Positions 9,389 to 18,233 of a DNA stretch of 64,000 bases are shown here, in pieces. Origin of the DNA: an uncultured Desulfovibrio sp. (GTDB taxonomy: Bacteria > Desulfobacterota > Desulfovibrionia > Desulfovibrionales > Desulfovibrionaceae); assembly GCA_913060505.1 (NCBI GenBank), contig CAJXRQ010000001.1, forward strand, positions 310,001-374,000, in the 5' to 3' direction. The translations under genes and the position numbers were made by a program. Every line of letters starts with the position of its first letter. Position 1 is the stretch's first letter. The notes below the pieces were generated by a model, which saw nothing but the letters and a program-made list of their open reading frames with translations, made no database searches and had not been told where the DNA came from.

Positions 9389-9479
9389 ATTGGGCTTTCG
9401 CAATTGCACTGGCGGCTTCTTGGGTATATGACTGAACACCTGACCATTTTTTGAACCAAAGCTGTGGGGGGCTGGCGTT

Positions 9480-10574
9480 TTGAGTATCGATCTATTCAAG
9501 GAATTCCGCGATCCTGGACTCTGTAGGGGGTTGTTGGAAACTCTGAACAAGGAACTGGACAGGGAATTACGGTTCATGGAGGTATGCGGCACGCATACCG
9601 TGGCCATTTTTCAGAGCGGGTTGCGGTCTCTGTTGCCGGAGAAAGTGGTGCATTTGAGTGGACCGGGATGTCCCGTATGCGTCACGCATGAATCCGAGGT
9701 GAACGCTTTTTTGGATCTGGCCGAGCGCGATGGAGTGATCATAGCTACCTTTGGCGATCTTATGCGCGTTCCCGGTCATGGCGGCCGAAACCTCAAAGCC
9801 GCACAGGCTGACGGCGCGAGTATCAGCGTCATTTATTCCCCGTTTGATGCCTTGAAACTGGCTGCGGACAATCCTGACAAGAAAGTCGTATTTTTGGGAG
9901 TCGGCTTCGAAACAACGGCTCCGACCATTGCGGCGACCATGATTATGGCCCGCAAACAGGGATTGACCAATTTCATGGTGCTTCCCTTCCACAAGACGGT
10001 GCCCAATGCACTGTCCACTTTGCTGAACGATGCTTCCACGCGAATCGACGGTTTCATTCTTCCCGGACACGTATCTACGGTTATCGGTCTCGAACCTTAC
10101 GGATTCATAGCCTCCGACTACGATCGCAGTGCCATTATCACCGGGTTTGAGCCGGTGGACATTCTTCAGTCGCTGGTGGACATGGTCCGCTGGCGTAATG
10201 AGGGAATCGCACGGGTGACTAACAACTACAAGCGTGCTGTGTCCGACACCGGCAACGCCAAGGCTCGTGAGATTTTGTATTCCGTTTTTGAGCCTTGTGA
10301 TGCCTTATGGCGTGGTATCGGCCTTATTCCCGGCAGCGGATTGAAAATTCGCGACGAATGGAAGGACATGGACGCTATTGCCGAGTACGGAATTGAAATC
10401 AAGGAAGTTCCGCCTTTGCCGGGCTGCCGGTGTGGCGAGGTGTTGAAGGGAGCGATCAGCCCCGACCAGTGCCCTTTGTTTAAAAAAGTATGCACGCCAG
10501 CCAAGCCCGTGGGACCGTGTATGGTTTCCACGGAAGGCAGCTGTGCCGCATATTACAAATACAAGGTAGACTGA
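9480..10574 (+). CDS. hypD: Hydrogenase maturation factor HypD
   Basis: 364 residues. It has the HypD core motifs MEVCGTHT (near 33-40), GPGCPVCV, VGFETTAPT, LPGHVSTVIG and a cysteine-rich C-terminus (CPLFKKVCTP, GSCAAYYKY) that binds a 4Fe-4S cluster. HypD is the scaffold, with HypC, on which the Fe(CN)2CO group of NiFe hydrogenase is built. The start is TTG at 9480, supported by family length and by a G-rich Shine-Dalgarno-like stretch 8 bp upstream; no in-frame ATG precedes the conserved core. hypE follows 3 bp later. Confidence 0.94.
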   Translation: MSIDLFKEFRDPGLCRGLLETLNKELDRELRFMEVCGTHTVAIFQSGLRSLLPEKVVHLSGPGCPVCVTHESEVNAFLDLAERDGVIIATFGDLMRVPGHGGRNLKAAQADGASISVIYSPFDALKLAADNPDKKVVFLGVGFETTAPTIAATMIMARKQGLTNFMVLPFHKTVPNALSTLLNDASTRIDGFILPGHVSTVIGLEPYGFIASDYDRSAIITGFEPVDILQSLVDMVRWRNEGIARVTNNYKRAVSDTGNAKAREILYSVFEPCDALWRGIGLIPGSGLKIRDEWKDMDAIAEYGIEIKEVPPLPGCRCGEVLKGAISPDQCPLFKKVCTPAKPVGPCMVSTEGSCAAYYKYKVD

Positions 10575-10577
10575 TTC

Positions 10578-11582
10578 ATGAGCGAAAAGGTTCTTCTCGA
10601 TTACGGCAGTGGGGGCAGGGCTTCGCAACGGCTCGTTTCCGAATTGTTCTTGGGACAACTGGGGAACGACGAACTGAATCGACTCAATGATGCCGCTGAA
10701 CTCAGGGTCAGTGGGCGTATTGCCATGAGCACGGACTCGTTTACCGTGGATCCCATATTTTTCCCGGGTGGTAATATCGGTTCCCTGGCCGTACACGGAA
10801 CCATCAACGATGTCGCCATGATGGGGGCGATCCCCCGGTATATGACCTGTGGCTACATCATTGAAGAGGGGTTTGCCATGGATGATCTGGAACGGATCGT
10901 CACTTCCATGGGCAAAGCAGTCAAAAAGGCTGGAGTCTGTGTCGTATCCGGCGATACCAAGGTCGTTCCCAAAGGCGCGGTGGACAAGATTTTCATTAAC
11001 ACCACGGGAGTGGGTGACATCATTGTGGACCCGGCTCCTGCCGGCGATCGTGCTGCCACGGGCGACGCCATTCTGGTGAGCGGAACCATGGGTGACCATG
11101 GCCTTACCATTCTTGGCACTCGCGAAGGGCTGGAGTTTGAAGCTGCCGTGCAGTCGGACTCTGCCGGTCTGAACCATTTGCTGGTCAAACTGGTGCAGGA
11201 AATTCCCGATATCCATGTTTTGCGGGATCCGACACGCGGCGGACTGGCCACCACCATGAACGAGATTGCCGGCTCTTCAAACGTTTGTTGTGAACTGAAC
11301 GAGTCCGATATTCCTGTTCGGCCCGAGGTCAGCGGTGGATGTTCATTCCTGGGGCTTGACCCGCTGTATCTGGCCAATGAAGGAAAGTTCCTGTGTATTC
11401 TTCCCGAAAAATATGCGGAACAGGCCTTGGAGATCATGAGGGCCGACGAATTGGGGCGTGATGCGTGCCGGGTAGGTACAGTGACCGATGCCAACCCCGG
11501 AAAGGTCGTGCTGGTAACGCCTCTTGGTGGCAAGCGGTTGCTGAATATGCTTGAAGGCGAGCAGCTGCCAAGAATCTGTTGA
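10578..11582 (+). CDS. hypE: Hydrogenase maturation factor HypE (carbamoyl dehydratase)
   Basis: 334 residues of the PurM/SelD-like ATP-dependent family. It has DYGSGGRAS at the N-terminus, STDSFTVDPIFFPGG, GTINDVAMMGA and GLATTMNEIA, and it ends in PRIC, so the final residue is the conserved cysteine that is carbamoylated by HypF and dehydrated to thiocyanate. It then passes cyanide to HypC-HypD. It lies 3 bp after hypD, and a terminator follows. No other hyp genes are in the window. Confidence 0.96.
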   Translation: MSEKVLLDYGSGGRASQRLVSELFLGQLGNDELNRLNDAAELRVSGRIAMSTDSFTVDPIFFPGGNIGSLAVHGTINDVAMMGAIPRYMTCGYIIEEGFAMDDLERIVTSMGKAVKKAGVCVVSGDTKVVPKGAVDKIFINTTGVGDIIVDPAPAGDRAATGDAILVSGTMGDHGLTILGTREGLEFEAAVQSDSAGLNHLLVKLVQEIPDIHVLRDPTRGGLATTMNEIAGSSNVCCELNESDIPVRPEVSGGCSFLGLDPLYLANEGKFLCILPEKYAEQALEIMRADELGRDACRVGTVTDANPGKVVLVTPLGGKRLLNMLEGEQLPRIC

Positions 11583-11611
11583 GGATTTATACACGTCTGT
11601 TAATGAATAAG

Positions 11612-11637
11612 GCCATCCGTTTCGGGTGGCTTTTTTT
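11612..11637 (+). terminator. Rho-independent terminator of hypDE
   Basis: Stem GCCATCC (11612-11618) pairs with GGGTGGC (11624-11630), allowing one G-T pair, and is followed by seven Ts. It lies 29 bp downstream of hypE. Confidence 0.9.
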
Positions 11638-11654
11638 ATATCGGCAAGAGCGTC

Positions 11655-11735
11655 ATGAAAGCTCAAGGGTTGGTGGTGATATTGGTTTTGTTCCTGTTCG
11701 GAGGATGCCAGCATTTCGTTGATCAACCCGTCTGA
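11655..11735 (+). CDS. Possible 26-residue micro-lipoprotein
   Basis: ATG at 11655 opens a 26-codon frame ending TGA at 11733-11735. The peptide has a positive start (MKAQ), a hydrophobic core of valines, leucines and phenylalanines, and a lipobox-like FGGC with cysteine at about residue 19, then a short polar tail of seven residues. This is the layout of a tiny lipoprotein such as entericidin-type or LptM-type peptides. The Shine-Dalgarno sequence is weak (AAGAG 5 bp upstream), and it sits in the gap after the hypE terminator, so expression is uncertain. Confidence 0.4.
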   Translation: MKAQGLVVILVLFLFGGCQHFVDQPV

Positions 11736-11789
11736 CAAGGGGGCGGGATATCCCGGTTCAAACGGCCCCAAGTTGTGCTTTGAAATAAG

Positions 11790-11819
11790 GAAGCCGCCCC
11801 ATGTCCATGGGGCGGCTTC
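11790..11819 (-). terminator. Hairpin terminator downstream of cheV
   Basis: A perfect 13-bp inverted repeat, GAAGCCGCCCCAT (11790-11802) and ATGGGGCGGCTTC (11807-11819). It lies 20 bp past the cheV stop on the minus strand. The trailing T-tract is short, so it may act in either direction or through RNA stability. Confidence 0.7.
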
Positions 11820-11839
11820 TGGTTACTATATGGTCAACA

Positions 11840-12811
11840 CTAAACCTCTTCAGGTACGGCCTGGCGTCCTTCAATAAGGTTGGCCGCACGTAAGGCCAAC
11901 TGGGTGATCTCAGGCTTGGAGCATTGGTCGTCGGCGCCCACGGATTCACCTTTGTGCCTGAGTTTGTCCGTAATGATGGACGAAAAAAGGATGACCGGAA
12001 GTTCCCGCAGGGTGAGGTCTTCCTTGATGCGTTTGGTCAGGTTGTGGCCGTCCATCATGGGCATTTCAATGTCCGAGATGATTACTTGCACGAAGTCGGT
12101 CACGGGACGTCCCGATTCCAGGGCTGATGCCTTGATCTCTTGGAGGCGTTCCCAACACTCGCGTCCGTTGTTCGTCTTCTCGACCTGAAAACCAGCCTGT
12201 TGGAGCAGATCATGGATCATTTCCCGGATCAGGGGAGAGTCGTCGGCTATCAAGGCCCTGTAGTTGCTCTTGATGTCGAATTCGACGTTCTCGTCCAGTT
12301 TGAGGCGCAGTTTGGGGTTGAGCTCGGCTACAATGCGTTCAAGATCGAGGATAAAGACCAATCTGTCCTTGAATTTGACCACACCGGTGATGGATTCACT
12401 GGAGAGCGCGGAAACATATTTGTTGGGAGCTTCCACGTCTTCCCAACTGATGCGGTGAATTCGGGTAACCCCGGAAACCATGAAGGCAGAAGTAACATTG
12501 TTGAATTCCGTAACAATAACTTTGGGAGGTTCGTTTTCAATGCGCTTTTTCTTGAGCCATGAGGCAAGGTCGAGCAGGGGGATGATGCGTGAACGGAGGT
12601 CGAATGCTCCCAACACTGCTTGGTGGGTCACTTCCGGCATTTCCGTTACTTGAGGCATACGTATGATTTCAAGTACCTTGGCGACGTTGACGCCGTAGTA
12701 GGCCCTGTGTTTACCCGCCTGTCCATCGCGGGGCTCTTCTTCCAAATAGAACTCCACAATTTCAAGTTCATTGGTTCCCGCTTCAAGAAGAATATCATTA
12801 TTGGCGCTCAT
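11840..12811 (-). CDS. cheV: Chemotaxis coupling protein CheV (CheW + receiver)
   Basis: 323 residues. Residues about 15-170 form a CheW domain, with YYGVNVAKVLEIIR and a FDLRSRIIPLLDL core. Residues about 184-315 form a response-regulator receiver with acidic pocket D190-D191, phospho-acceptor D247 in ISDIEMPMMDG and a downstream CSKPE lysine. CheV couples receptors to CheA and adapts the signal by phosphorylation. It is a single gene between the dus gene and a terminator, with GGAG just upstream of the start. Confidence 0.93.
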   Translation of the reverse strand: MSANNDILLEAGTNELEIVEFYLEEEPRDGQAGKHRAYYGVNVAKVLEIIRMPQVTEMPEVTHQAVLGAFDLRSRIIPLLDLASWLKKKRIENEPPKVIVTEFNNVTSAFMVSGVTRIHRISWEDVEAPNKYVSALSSESITGVVKFKDRLVFILDLERIVAELNPKLRLKLDENVEFDIKSNYRALIADDSPLIREMIHDLLQQAGFQVEKTNNGRECWERLQEIKASALESGRPVTDFVQVIISDIEMPMMDGHNLTKRIKEDLTLRELPVILFSSIITDKLRHKGESVGADDQCSKPEITQLALRAANLIEGRQAVPEEV

Positions 12812-12867
12812 AGTAGCTCCGGTCGTTGCCGCTGTAGACGGATTATCGGTTCAGCACAGTGATAAAC

Positions 12868-12896
12868 ATTATAGTATATTGTCGTCAACCGGGGAA
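12868..12896 (-). promoter_or_regulatory. Likely sigma-70-type promoter of cheV
   Basis: On the minus strand a perfect TATAAT lies at 12873-12868, 17 bp after a weak TTCCCC -35-like hexamer (12896-12891). It overlaps the stop codon of the dus gene upstream, giving a roughly 50-base leader for cheV. The -10 is convincing; the -35 is poor. Confidence 0.4.
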
Positions 12897-13882
12897 CAAT
12901 TGCGATCCGCGGTTTTCATTTGTTCGATCCTGTTGGCGGCTTCAATCAGTTCATCCCAATTCTCACACTGGAGCAGGCTTCCTCGCAAAGCCCTGATCCC
13001 GTTGAGACCCTTGGCGTAGCGGGGGATGATTGATCTGATTTTGCGGAAAGAACGTTCTGTCCCCTCGAATTGTCGTGTCAGCTCAATGTGTCTGCGTACA
13101 ATGCTGGCCAAAAGAGGGCCATCCATGGGAGGAAGGGTTGTTCCTTGGCGTAAGGCCCGAAACCGTTCGAACACGGTTGGGTCGAACATGGCGCCGCGTG
13201 CAAACATGATTGCGTCCACACCGGTTTCTTCAATGCAGCGTACGCCGTCTTCGGCTGCAAACAAGTCGCCTGATGCGACCACGGGTATACCGAGATGCTG
13301 CTTGAGGCGGGCCAGTTTTACCCAATCGGCCTCGCCTCGGAAAAGTTGCTTGCCATAACGGGGATGCAGCGTGACCCAATCCACACCCTCCGCTTGCAGC
13401 CGTTCACCTATATCAAGGTATATATCATCACCATGGTCCGCTCCCAGGCGGAATTTGACACCCACTCGTCCTCCTTGCGGATGGCGCGCAGCGTGCTTTA
13501 CCATGATACCTGCGAGGCGTACCAGCAGGTCCGGGGTGCGCATAAGAGCGACGCCGGAACCGGATTTCATGACTTTTCTGACAGAACAGCCTGCGTTGAG
13601 GTCGAAATTGCGGAAGCCCATGTCGACAAGCTTGTCCATGACCTGCGGAAAAAGATCCGGGTCGGCTCCGAATATCTGTAGGACCATGGGAGAGTCCTGG
13701 GGGCAGGTTGCCAAAAGGCGTTTGGTGCCGCTGTTTTTGTAGGCAAGCCCTTTGACGCTGACCATTTCGGAGCAGGCAACGCCTGCACCGCGTTCAAGGC
13801 ACAAAAGTCGAAAGGGAAGGTCGGAGTACCCTGCAAGCGGGGCAAGCCAAGGTTGATCGGGATCTATAATGAAATTGGTCAT
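12869..13882 (-). CDS. tRNA-dihydrouridine synthase (Dus family)
   Basis: 337 residues from ATG at 13880-13882. It is a TIM-barrel FMN enzyme with APLAGYSDLPFR near the N-terminus, the catalytic cysteine C99 in LNAGCSVRKV, GVDWVTLHPR and the phosphate-binding VVASGDLFAAED. It reduces uridines in the tRNA D-loop using NADPH. The DusA/B/C class cannot be settled by eye. The frame stays open upstream through the tRNA genes by chance, which is not coding. It is divergent from the tRNA cluster, fitting its substrate. Confidence 0.92.
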   Translation of the reverse strand: MTNFIIDPDQPWLAPLAGYSDLPFRLLCLERGAGVACSEMVSVKGLAYKNSGTKRLLATCPQDSPMVLQIFGADPDLFPQVMDKLVDMGFRNFDLNAGCSVRKVMKSGSGVALMRTPDLLVRLAGIMVKHAARHPQGGRVGVKFRLGADHGDDIYLDIGERLQAEGVDWVTLHPRYGKQLFRGEADWVKLARLKQHLGIPVVASGDLFAAEDGVRCIEETGVDAIMFARGAMFDPTVFERFRALRQGTTLPPMDGPLLASIVRRHIELTRQFEGTERSFRKIRSIIPRYAKGLNGIRALRGSLLQCENWDELIEAANRIEQMKTADRNCSPVDDNIL

Positions 13883-14122
13883 GACGGGATGCTCATAAGC
13901 ATTGTTTGCAAAACAGTCAAAACAAATAGATGGGTAAAAGTCCTGCGAGGCCTTGGTAGAGAACAGCCCGAAAGCAAAAAGAAAAACAGGGAAAAGGTAT
14001 AATATGAAAAAAATGGGAAAAGGGGGGTTGACATAGTCGGCTTTTCCCGAGTAAACACCTCCGTTCTCTGGCGAAAGGAGTCGGGGCAGAAAGATTAAAT
14101 TGCTTTTTTGTTTCGAAATTCC

Positions 14123-14151
14123 TTGCAATCCGCAGCGATGCCAAGTATAGG
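14123..14151 (+). promoter_or_regulatory. Likely promoter of the tRNA-tuf operon
   Basis: TTGCAA (14123-14128) and TATAGG (14146-14151) are separated by 17 bp, with a C-rich discriminator just before the tRNA-Thr gene at 14164. This is typical of tRNA promoters. A TTGACA at 14028 further upstream has only a weak -10 partner. Confidence 0.55.
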
Positions 14152-14163
14152 ATTCGTCCCCGA

Positions 14164-14239
14164 GCTGGCGTAGCTCAATTGGTAGAGCAGCTGATTTGTA
14201 ATCAGCAGGTTGCGGGTTCAAGTCCCATCGCCAGCTCCA
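14164..14239 (+). tRNA. tRNA-Thr(TGT)
   Basis: A 76-nt cloverleaf: acceptor GCTGGCG pairs with CGCCAGC, the D-arm is GCTC/GAGC, the anticodon stem is GCTGA/TCAGC with loop TTTGTAA, and the T-arm is GCGGG with TTCAAGT. The CCA is encoded (14237-14239). First of four tRNAs leading into tuf. Confidence 0.97.
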
Positions 14240-14254
14240 TGATTCTGTGAAATA

Positions 14255-14340
14255 GGTGGGGTTCCCGAGTGGCCAAAGGGAACAGACTGTAAATCTGTCG
14301 GCGTACGCCTTCGGAGGTTCAAATCCTCCCCCCACCACCA
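14255..14340 (+). tRNA. tRNA-Tyr(GTA)
   Basis: An 86-nt class II tRNA with a long variable arm. Acceptor GGTGGGG pairs with CCCCACC, the anticodon loop CTGTAAA gives GTA, and the T-loop is GGTTCAAATCC. CCA is encoded at 14338-14340. It lies 15 bp after tRNA-Thr. Confidence 0.97.
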
Positions 14341-14406
14341 TATTTTGAGCCGCGCTGTAGGAGGTAGGACGCAGGAGCCTGCTGGCGACTACGGGGTATG
14401 ATATGA

Positions 14407-14483
14407 GCGGGAATAGCTCAATTGGCTAGAGCATCAGCCTTCCAAGCTGAGGGTTGCGAGTTCGAGTCTCGTTTCCCGCTCCA
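14407..14483 (+). tRNA. tRNA-Gly(TCC)
   Basis: A 77-nt cloverleaf with acceptor GCGGGAA/TTCCCGC, anticodon stem TCAGC/GCTGA around loop CTTCCAA (anticodon TCC), and T-arm GCGAG-TTCGAGT. CCA is encoded at 14481-14483. Confidence 0.97.
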
Positions 14484-14552
14484 TTTTTTCGGCAGCCCCA
14501 TGATCGCATTTTCCTGACACCTTGAGCAAAGCTCTATATTTGTATAGTAGAA

Positions 14553-14628
<76 letters not shown>

Positions 14629-14685
14629 TATTGAAGTTAAACCGCAAAAAAAGTATTTATAACCAAAATTCTAGGGGGAATTGCA

Positions 14686-15879
14686 ATGGGTAAGGCAAAA
14701 TTCGAGCGGAGCAAGCCGCATGTCAACATTGGTACCATCGGCCACATTGACCACGGTAAAACCACGCTGACTGCTGCCATCACCAGACTGGCATCCATGG
14801 CCGGTGGTGGTGAATACGTTGCTTTTGACGAAATCGACAAAGCTCCCGAAGAAAAAGAGCGCGGCATCACCATCGCTACCGCTCACGTTGAGTACGAGAC
14901 TGAAAATCGTCACTATGCTCACGTGGACTGCCCCGGTCACGCCGACTACATTAAGAATATGATTACTGGTGCTGCCCAGATGGACGGCGCTATCCTGGTT
15001 GTAGCTGCTACCGACGGTCCCATGCCTCAGACTCGTGAGCACATCCTGCTCGGCCGCCAGGTCGGCGTTCCGGCCATGGTCGTGTTCCTGAACAAATGCG
15101 ACATGGTTGACGACGAAGAGCTGCTGGAACTGGTTGAACTTGAAGTTCGCGAGCTGCTTTCCAAGTACGACTTCCCCGGCGACGACTGCCCGGTCATTCA
15201 GGGTTCCGCTCTGAAAGCTCTGGAATGCGATTCCGTTGACGACGATGCTGCCAAGCCCATCTTTGAATTGCTGGCTGCTTGTGACTCCTACATCCCCGAG
15301 CCGGAACGCGACATCGACATGCCTTTCCTGATGCCTGTTGAAGACGTTTTCTCCATCTCCGGTCGTGGTACTGTTGTTACCGGTCGTGTTGAGCGCGGTG
15401 TCATCAAAGTGGGTGAAGAAATCGAAATCGTCGGTATCAAAGACACCCAGAAGACCACCTGCACCGGCGTTGAAATGTTCCGCAAGCTTCTGGATCAGGG
15501 CCAGGCTGGTGATAACGTTGGTCTGCTGCTTCGCGGCATCAAGCGTGAGGAAGTTGAACGCGGTCAGGTTGCTGCCAAGCCGGGTTCCATTACCCCGCAC
15601 ACCAAGTTCAAGGCTGAAGTCTACGTCCTGTCCAAGGACGAAGGTGGTCGCCACACTCCGTTCTTCTCCGGCTATCGTCCGCAGTTCTACTTCCGTACGA
15701 CCGACATCACCGGTGTCGTGACTCTGGAAGACGGTGTGGAAATGGTTATGCCCGGCGATAACGCAACTTTCGAAGTCCAGATGATTCACCCGATCGCCAT
15801 GGAAGTTGGCCTGCGCTTCGCTATCCGCGAAGGCGGCCGTACCGTGGGTGCCGGTGTTGTCACCGAAATCCTGGAGTAA
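14686..15879 (+). CDS. tuf: Elongation factor Tu
   Basis: 397 residues. The GTPase G1 loop is GHIDHGKTT at residues 19-27, followed by the effector region [18 protein letters not shown] and NKCD motifs, then the two beta-barrel domains ending in GVVTEILE. It delivers aminoacyl-tRNA to the ribosome. A strong GGGGGAATTGC leader precedes the ATG. It is preceded by four tRNAs and followed by rpmG. No second tuf lies after fusA, unlike in many proteobacteria. Confidence 0.98.
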   Translation: MGKAKFERSKPHVNIGTIGHIDHGKTTLTAAITRLASMAGGGEYVAFDEIDKAPEEKERGITIATAHVEYETENRHYAHVDCPGHADYIKNMITGAAQMDGAILVVAATDGPMPQTREHILLGRQVGVPAMVVFLNKCDMVDDEELLELVELEVRELLSKYDFPGDDCPVIQGSALKALECDSVDDDAAKPIFELLAACDSYIPEPERDIDMPFLMPVEDVFSISGRGTVVTGRVERGVIKVGEEIEIVGIKDTQKTTCTGVEMFRKLLDQGQAGDNVGLLLRGIKREEVERGQVAAKPGSITPHTKFKAEVYVLSKDEGGRHTPFFSGYRPQFYFRTTDITGVVTLEDGVEMVMPGDNATFEVQMIHPIAMEVGLRFAIREGGRTVGAGVVTEILE

Positions 15880-15881
15880 TT

Positions 15882-16031
15882 ATGCGCGTCAACATTCAGC
15901 TGCAGTGCACGGAGTGCAAGCGTAAGAATTACGCGACGCAGAAGAATAAGAAGAATACTACCGGCCGTGTTGAAGTGAAGAAGTATTGTCCCTGGGACAA
16001 GAAACACACTGTGCACAAGGAAGCCAAGTAG
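15882..16031 (+). CDS. rpmG: 50S ribosomal protein L33
   Basis: A 49-residue protein starting 2 bp after tuf. It has the L33 pattern CTEC (C9, C12) and [13 protein letters not shown]. Zinc-binding L33 has four cysteines; here the fourth position is aspartate (D39) next to C36, so the site keeps three cysteines. It is a component of the large subunit near the E site. The start is ATG at 15882. Confidence 0.95.
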   Translation: MRVNIQLQCTECKRKNYATQKNKKNTTGRVEVKKYCPWDKKHTVHKEAK

Positions 16032-16045
16032 TCATTCGATAGAGC

Positions 16046-16122
16046 AGGGGTGTAACTCTAACGGCTAGAGTGCCGGTCTCCAAAACCGGAGGTTGGGGGT
16101 TCGAATCCCTCCACCCCTGCCA
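16046..16122 (+). tRNA. tRNA-Trp(CCA)
   Basis: A 77-nt cloverleaf with acceptor AGGGGTG/CACCCCT, anticodon stem CCGGT/ACCGG and loop CTCCAAA (anticodon CCA), T-arm GGGGG-TTCGAAT. The 3' CCA is encoded at 16120-16122. It lies between rpmG and secE, a common order. Confidence 0.97.
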
Positions 16123-16151
16123 CTTTAAAATTTATTGGGATATCGAGAGTT

Positions 16152-16403
16152 ATGGCCAGAAAGAAAGCCAAGAAAGCCGCTCCCCAGCCGGCTGCTGCCG
16201 AAGGGGGCGTCATGGGCAAGATCCATGAGCTCAAGACCTTTTTCGAGGAATCCAAGGTCGAGATCAAAAAAGTGGTCTGGCCTTCCCGAAAGGAAACCGT
16301 TTCCACTTGTGTTGCGGTTGTCGTGGTTACTTTGGTCATAGCCCTTTATCTGGGCATCGTGGACCTCGGGTTGAGCAAGCTCGTGGCCTTCATACTGTCC
16401 TAA
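16152..16403 (+). CDS. secE: Preprotein translocase subunit SecE
   Basis: 83 residues in the short single-span SecE form. A basic, alanine-rich lead (MARKKAKKAAPQP) is followed by the amphipathic helix with EIKKVVWPSRKET and one membrane segment near residues 52-80. It clamps SecY in the inner-membrane translocon. It lies 22 bp before nusG, the usual secE-nusG pair. Confidence 0.95.
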   Translation: MARKKAKKAAPQPAAAEGGVMGKIHELKTFFEESKVEIKKVVWPSRKETVSTCVAVVVVTLVIALYLGIVDLGLSKLVAFILS

Positions 16404-16425
16404 GTCCCATTGAGGCTCGACTGAA

Positions 16426-16992
16426 GTGACAACAACAGACGCCATGAGCGAAACTCGTACGCCCTCGGCCCGCTGGTATATAGTTCATACTTATTCCGGG
16501 TTCGAACAGCGTGTTGAGCAGACCATCCGGGAGATGATGCGGACAGGGCAGGACGGTGGCCTTATTGAAGAGGTCGTCATGCCTACCGAGAAAGTCGTCG
16601 AACTCGTCAAGGGCGAGCGCAGGACTTCCACCCGCAAGTTCTATCCGGGGTACGTCATGATCAAAATGGTCCTGACGGATGACTCCTGGCATCTGATTCA
16701 GTCCATTCCCCGCGTCACGGGGTTTGTGGGCGGCAAGAACAGGCCCACTCCGATGCGGGACAGTGAAGCGCAAAATATCCTTAACATGATGGAATCCCGT
16801 CAGGAAAAACCGCGTCCGAAATACAACTTCGAACGCGGGGACGAGGTTCGCGTCATTGACGGTCCCTTCGGAGGCTTCAACGGCGTTGTCGAGGAAGTCA
16901 ATTACGATAAGGGAAAGCTTCGCGTGTCCGTGTCCATTTTTGGGCGTCAAACACCTGTCGAACTGGACTTTGTCCAGGTGGACAAGGGGTAG
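16426..16992 (+). CDS. nusG: Transcription termination/antitermination factor NusG
   Basis: About 188 residues. The N-terminal domain has RWYIVHTYSGFEQRV and FYPGYVMIKM; the KOW domain has GDEVRVIDGPFGGFNGVV near the C-terminus. It binds RNA polymerase and links it to Rho or the ribosome. The GTG at 16426 has GAGG about 10 bp upstream and is preferred; an in-frame ATG at 16444 (MSETRT) lacks a Shine-Dalgarno sequence but is a possible alternative. Confidence 0.95.
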   Translation: MTTTDAMSETRTPSARWYIVHTYSGFEQRVEQTIREMMRTGQDGGLIEEVVMPTEKVVELVKGERRTSTRKFYPGYVMIKMVLTDDSWHLIQSIPRVTGFVGGKNRPTPMRDSEAQNILNMMESRQEKPRPKYNFERGDEVRVIDGPFGGFNGVVEEVNYDKGKLRVSVSIFGRQTPVELDFVQVDKG

Positions 16993-17036
16993 CTCTCTCC
17001 GCGCGCTAACGCGAATTTTCTCATCGAGGAAGTACA

Positions 17037-17459
17037 ATGGCCAAGAAAGAAATGGGTAAAATCAAGCTGCAGATTCCTGCAGGTTCCGCCAACCCTTCCC
17101 CGCCGGTCGGTCCGGCTCTGGGGCAGCACGGCGTGAATATTATGGAGTTCTGTAAGGCGTTCAACGCCAAAACACAGGACCAGAAGGGCATGCTCATTCC
17201 TGTCATCATTACGGTGTATCAGGATCGCAGCTTCTCCTTCATTACCAAAACGCCGCCGGCATCCACTCTCTTGATCAAGGCAGCCAAGCTGTCCAAGGGA
17301 TCCGGTGAGCCCAATAAGAACAAGGTGGGCAAGGTCTCCAAGGACCAGATTCGCGAAATCGCGGAAACTAAGATGCCTGACCTGAACTGCAACGATATCG
17401 AAGCCGCTATGCGCTCCATCATGGGCACCGCCCGGAGCATGGGCATCGAAGTTAAATAG
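17037..17459 (+). CDS. rplK: 50S ribosomal protein L11
   Basis: 140 residues, normal L11 length. The N-terminus [20 protein letters not shown] is the proline-rich hinge at the GTPase centre, and the C-terminal domain contains KTPPAS and [11 protein letters not shown], which binds 23S rRNA. GAGGAAG precedes the ATG. It is followed 11 bp later by rplA. Confidence 0.97.
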   Translation: MAKKEMGKIKLQIPAGSANPSPPVGPALGQHGVNIMEFCKAFNAKTQDQKGMLIPVIITVYQDRSFSFITKTPPASTLLIKAAKLSKGSGEPNKNKVGKVSKDQIREIAETKMPDLNCNDIEAAMRSIMGTARSMGIEVK

Positions 17460-17470
17460 CGAGGACTGCC

Positions 17471-18178
17471 ATGCCCAAACATGGAAAGAAATACCGCAAC
17501 GCCGTTGAAGGCGTGGACATGGTGCAGCGGTTTTCAGTCGAAGACGGCGTTAAAATGGCTGTTGAAAAAGCCTACGCCAAGTTCGATGAAACCGTTGACG
17601 TGGCCATCAACCTTGGTGTTGACCCCAAATATTCCGACCAGATGATCCGTGGTGCCGTCAGCCTGCCGAATGGCCTTGGCAAGGACATCCGCGTGGCCGC
17701 ATTCTGTAAGGGCGAAAAAGAAGCCGAAGCCAAAGAAGCTGGTGCTGATGTCGTCGGTGCAGAAGATCTGGTTGAAAAGGTGCAGGGCGGCTGGCTCGAA
17801 TTTGATAAGGCTGTTGCCACCCCGGACATGATGGCTCAGGTCGGCAAAATCGGCCGTGTCCTCGGTCCCCGCGGCATGATGCCTAACGCCAAGACCGGTA
17901 CTGTTACTTTTGATATCGGTGCCGCTGTCTCCGAGTTGAAGGCCGGTAAGGTCGAATTCAAGGTTGACAAGGCTGGTGTTCTGCATGCCCCCATCGGCAA
18001 GGTTTCTTTTGGAGCTGAAAAGCTGCTGGAAAACATGCGCACCCTGCTGGATGCGATCATGAGGCTCAAGCCTTCTTCTGCCAAGGGCGCTTACATGAAG
18101 AACGTGGCTGTAGCCACCACCATGGGCCCCGGCATCAAGATCGATCCGCTGACTGTCCGGAAATTCCTGGACCAATAA
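17471..18178 (+). CDS. rplA: 50S ribosomal protein L1
   Basis: 235 residues. It shows the two-domain L1 pattern, with [19 protein letters not shown] near residues 42-60 and [17 protein letters not shown] near 130. It forms the L1 stalk and in many bacteria represses its own rplKA mRNA. It ends in LTVRKFLDQ. An imperfect hairpin (18184-18213) follows the stop, before the L10 leader. Confidence 0.97.
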   Translation: MPKHGKKYRNAVEGVDMVQRFSVEDGVKMAVEKAYAKFDETVDVAINLGVDPKYSDQMIRGAVSLPNGLGKDIRVAAFCKGEKEAEAKEAGADVVGAEDLVEKVQGGWLEFDKAVATPDMMAQVGKIGRVLGPRGMMPNAKTGTVTFDIGAAVSELKAGKVEFKVDKAGVLHAPIGKVSFGAEKLLENMRTLLDAIMRLKPSSAKGAYMKNVAVATTMGPGIKIDPLTVRKFLDQ

Positions 18179-18183
18179 GGCAA

Positions 18184-18213
18184 GATTCCCGTCGGGTTAC
18201 CCCGGCGGGATTC
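18184..18213 (+). repeat. Inverted repeat after rplA
   Basis: GATTCCCGTCGGG (18184-18196) and CCCGGCGGGATTC (18201-18213) pair with one mismatch and one G-T pair around a four-base loop. No T-run follows, so it is more likely an RNA processing or attenuation structure than a full terminator. Confidence 0.5.
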
Positions 18214-18233
18214 AAATACGCACGGGAAGTTGA

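Noticed and set aside
14028-14057. TTGACA as an additional tRNA promoter
   Set aside because: Its -10 partner (TAAACA at 18 bp) is weak; the TTGCAA/TATAGG pair next to the tRNA is better.
13883-14341. Upstream extension of the dus frame through tRNA-Thr and tRNA-Tyr
   Set aside because: It translates tRNA genes on the wrong strand and is not coding.
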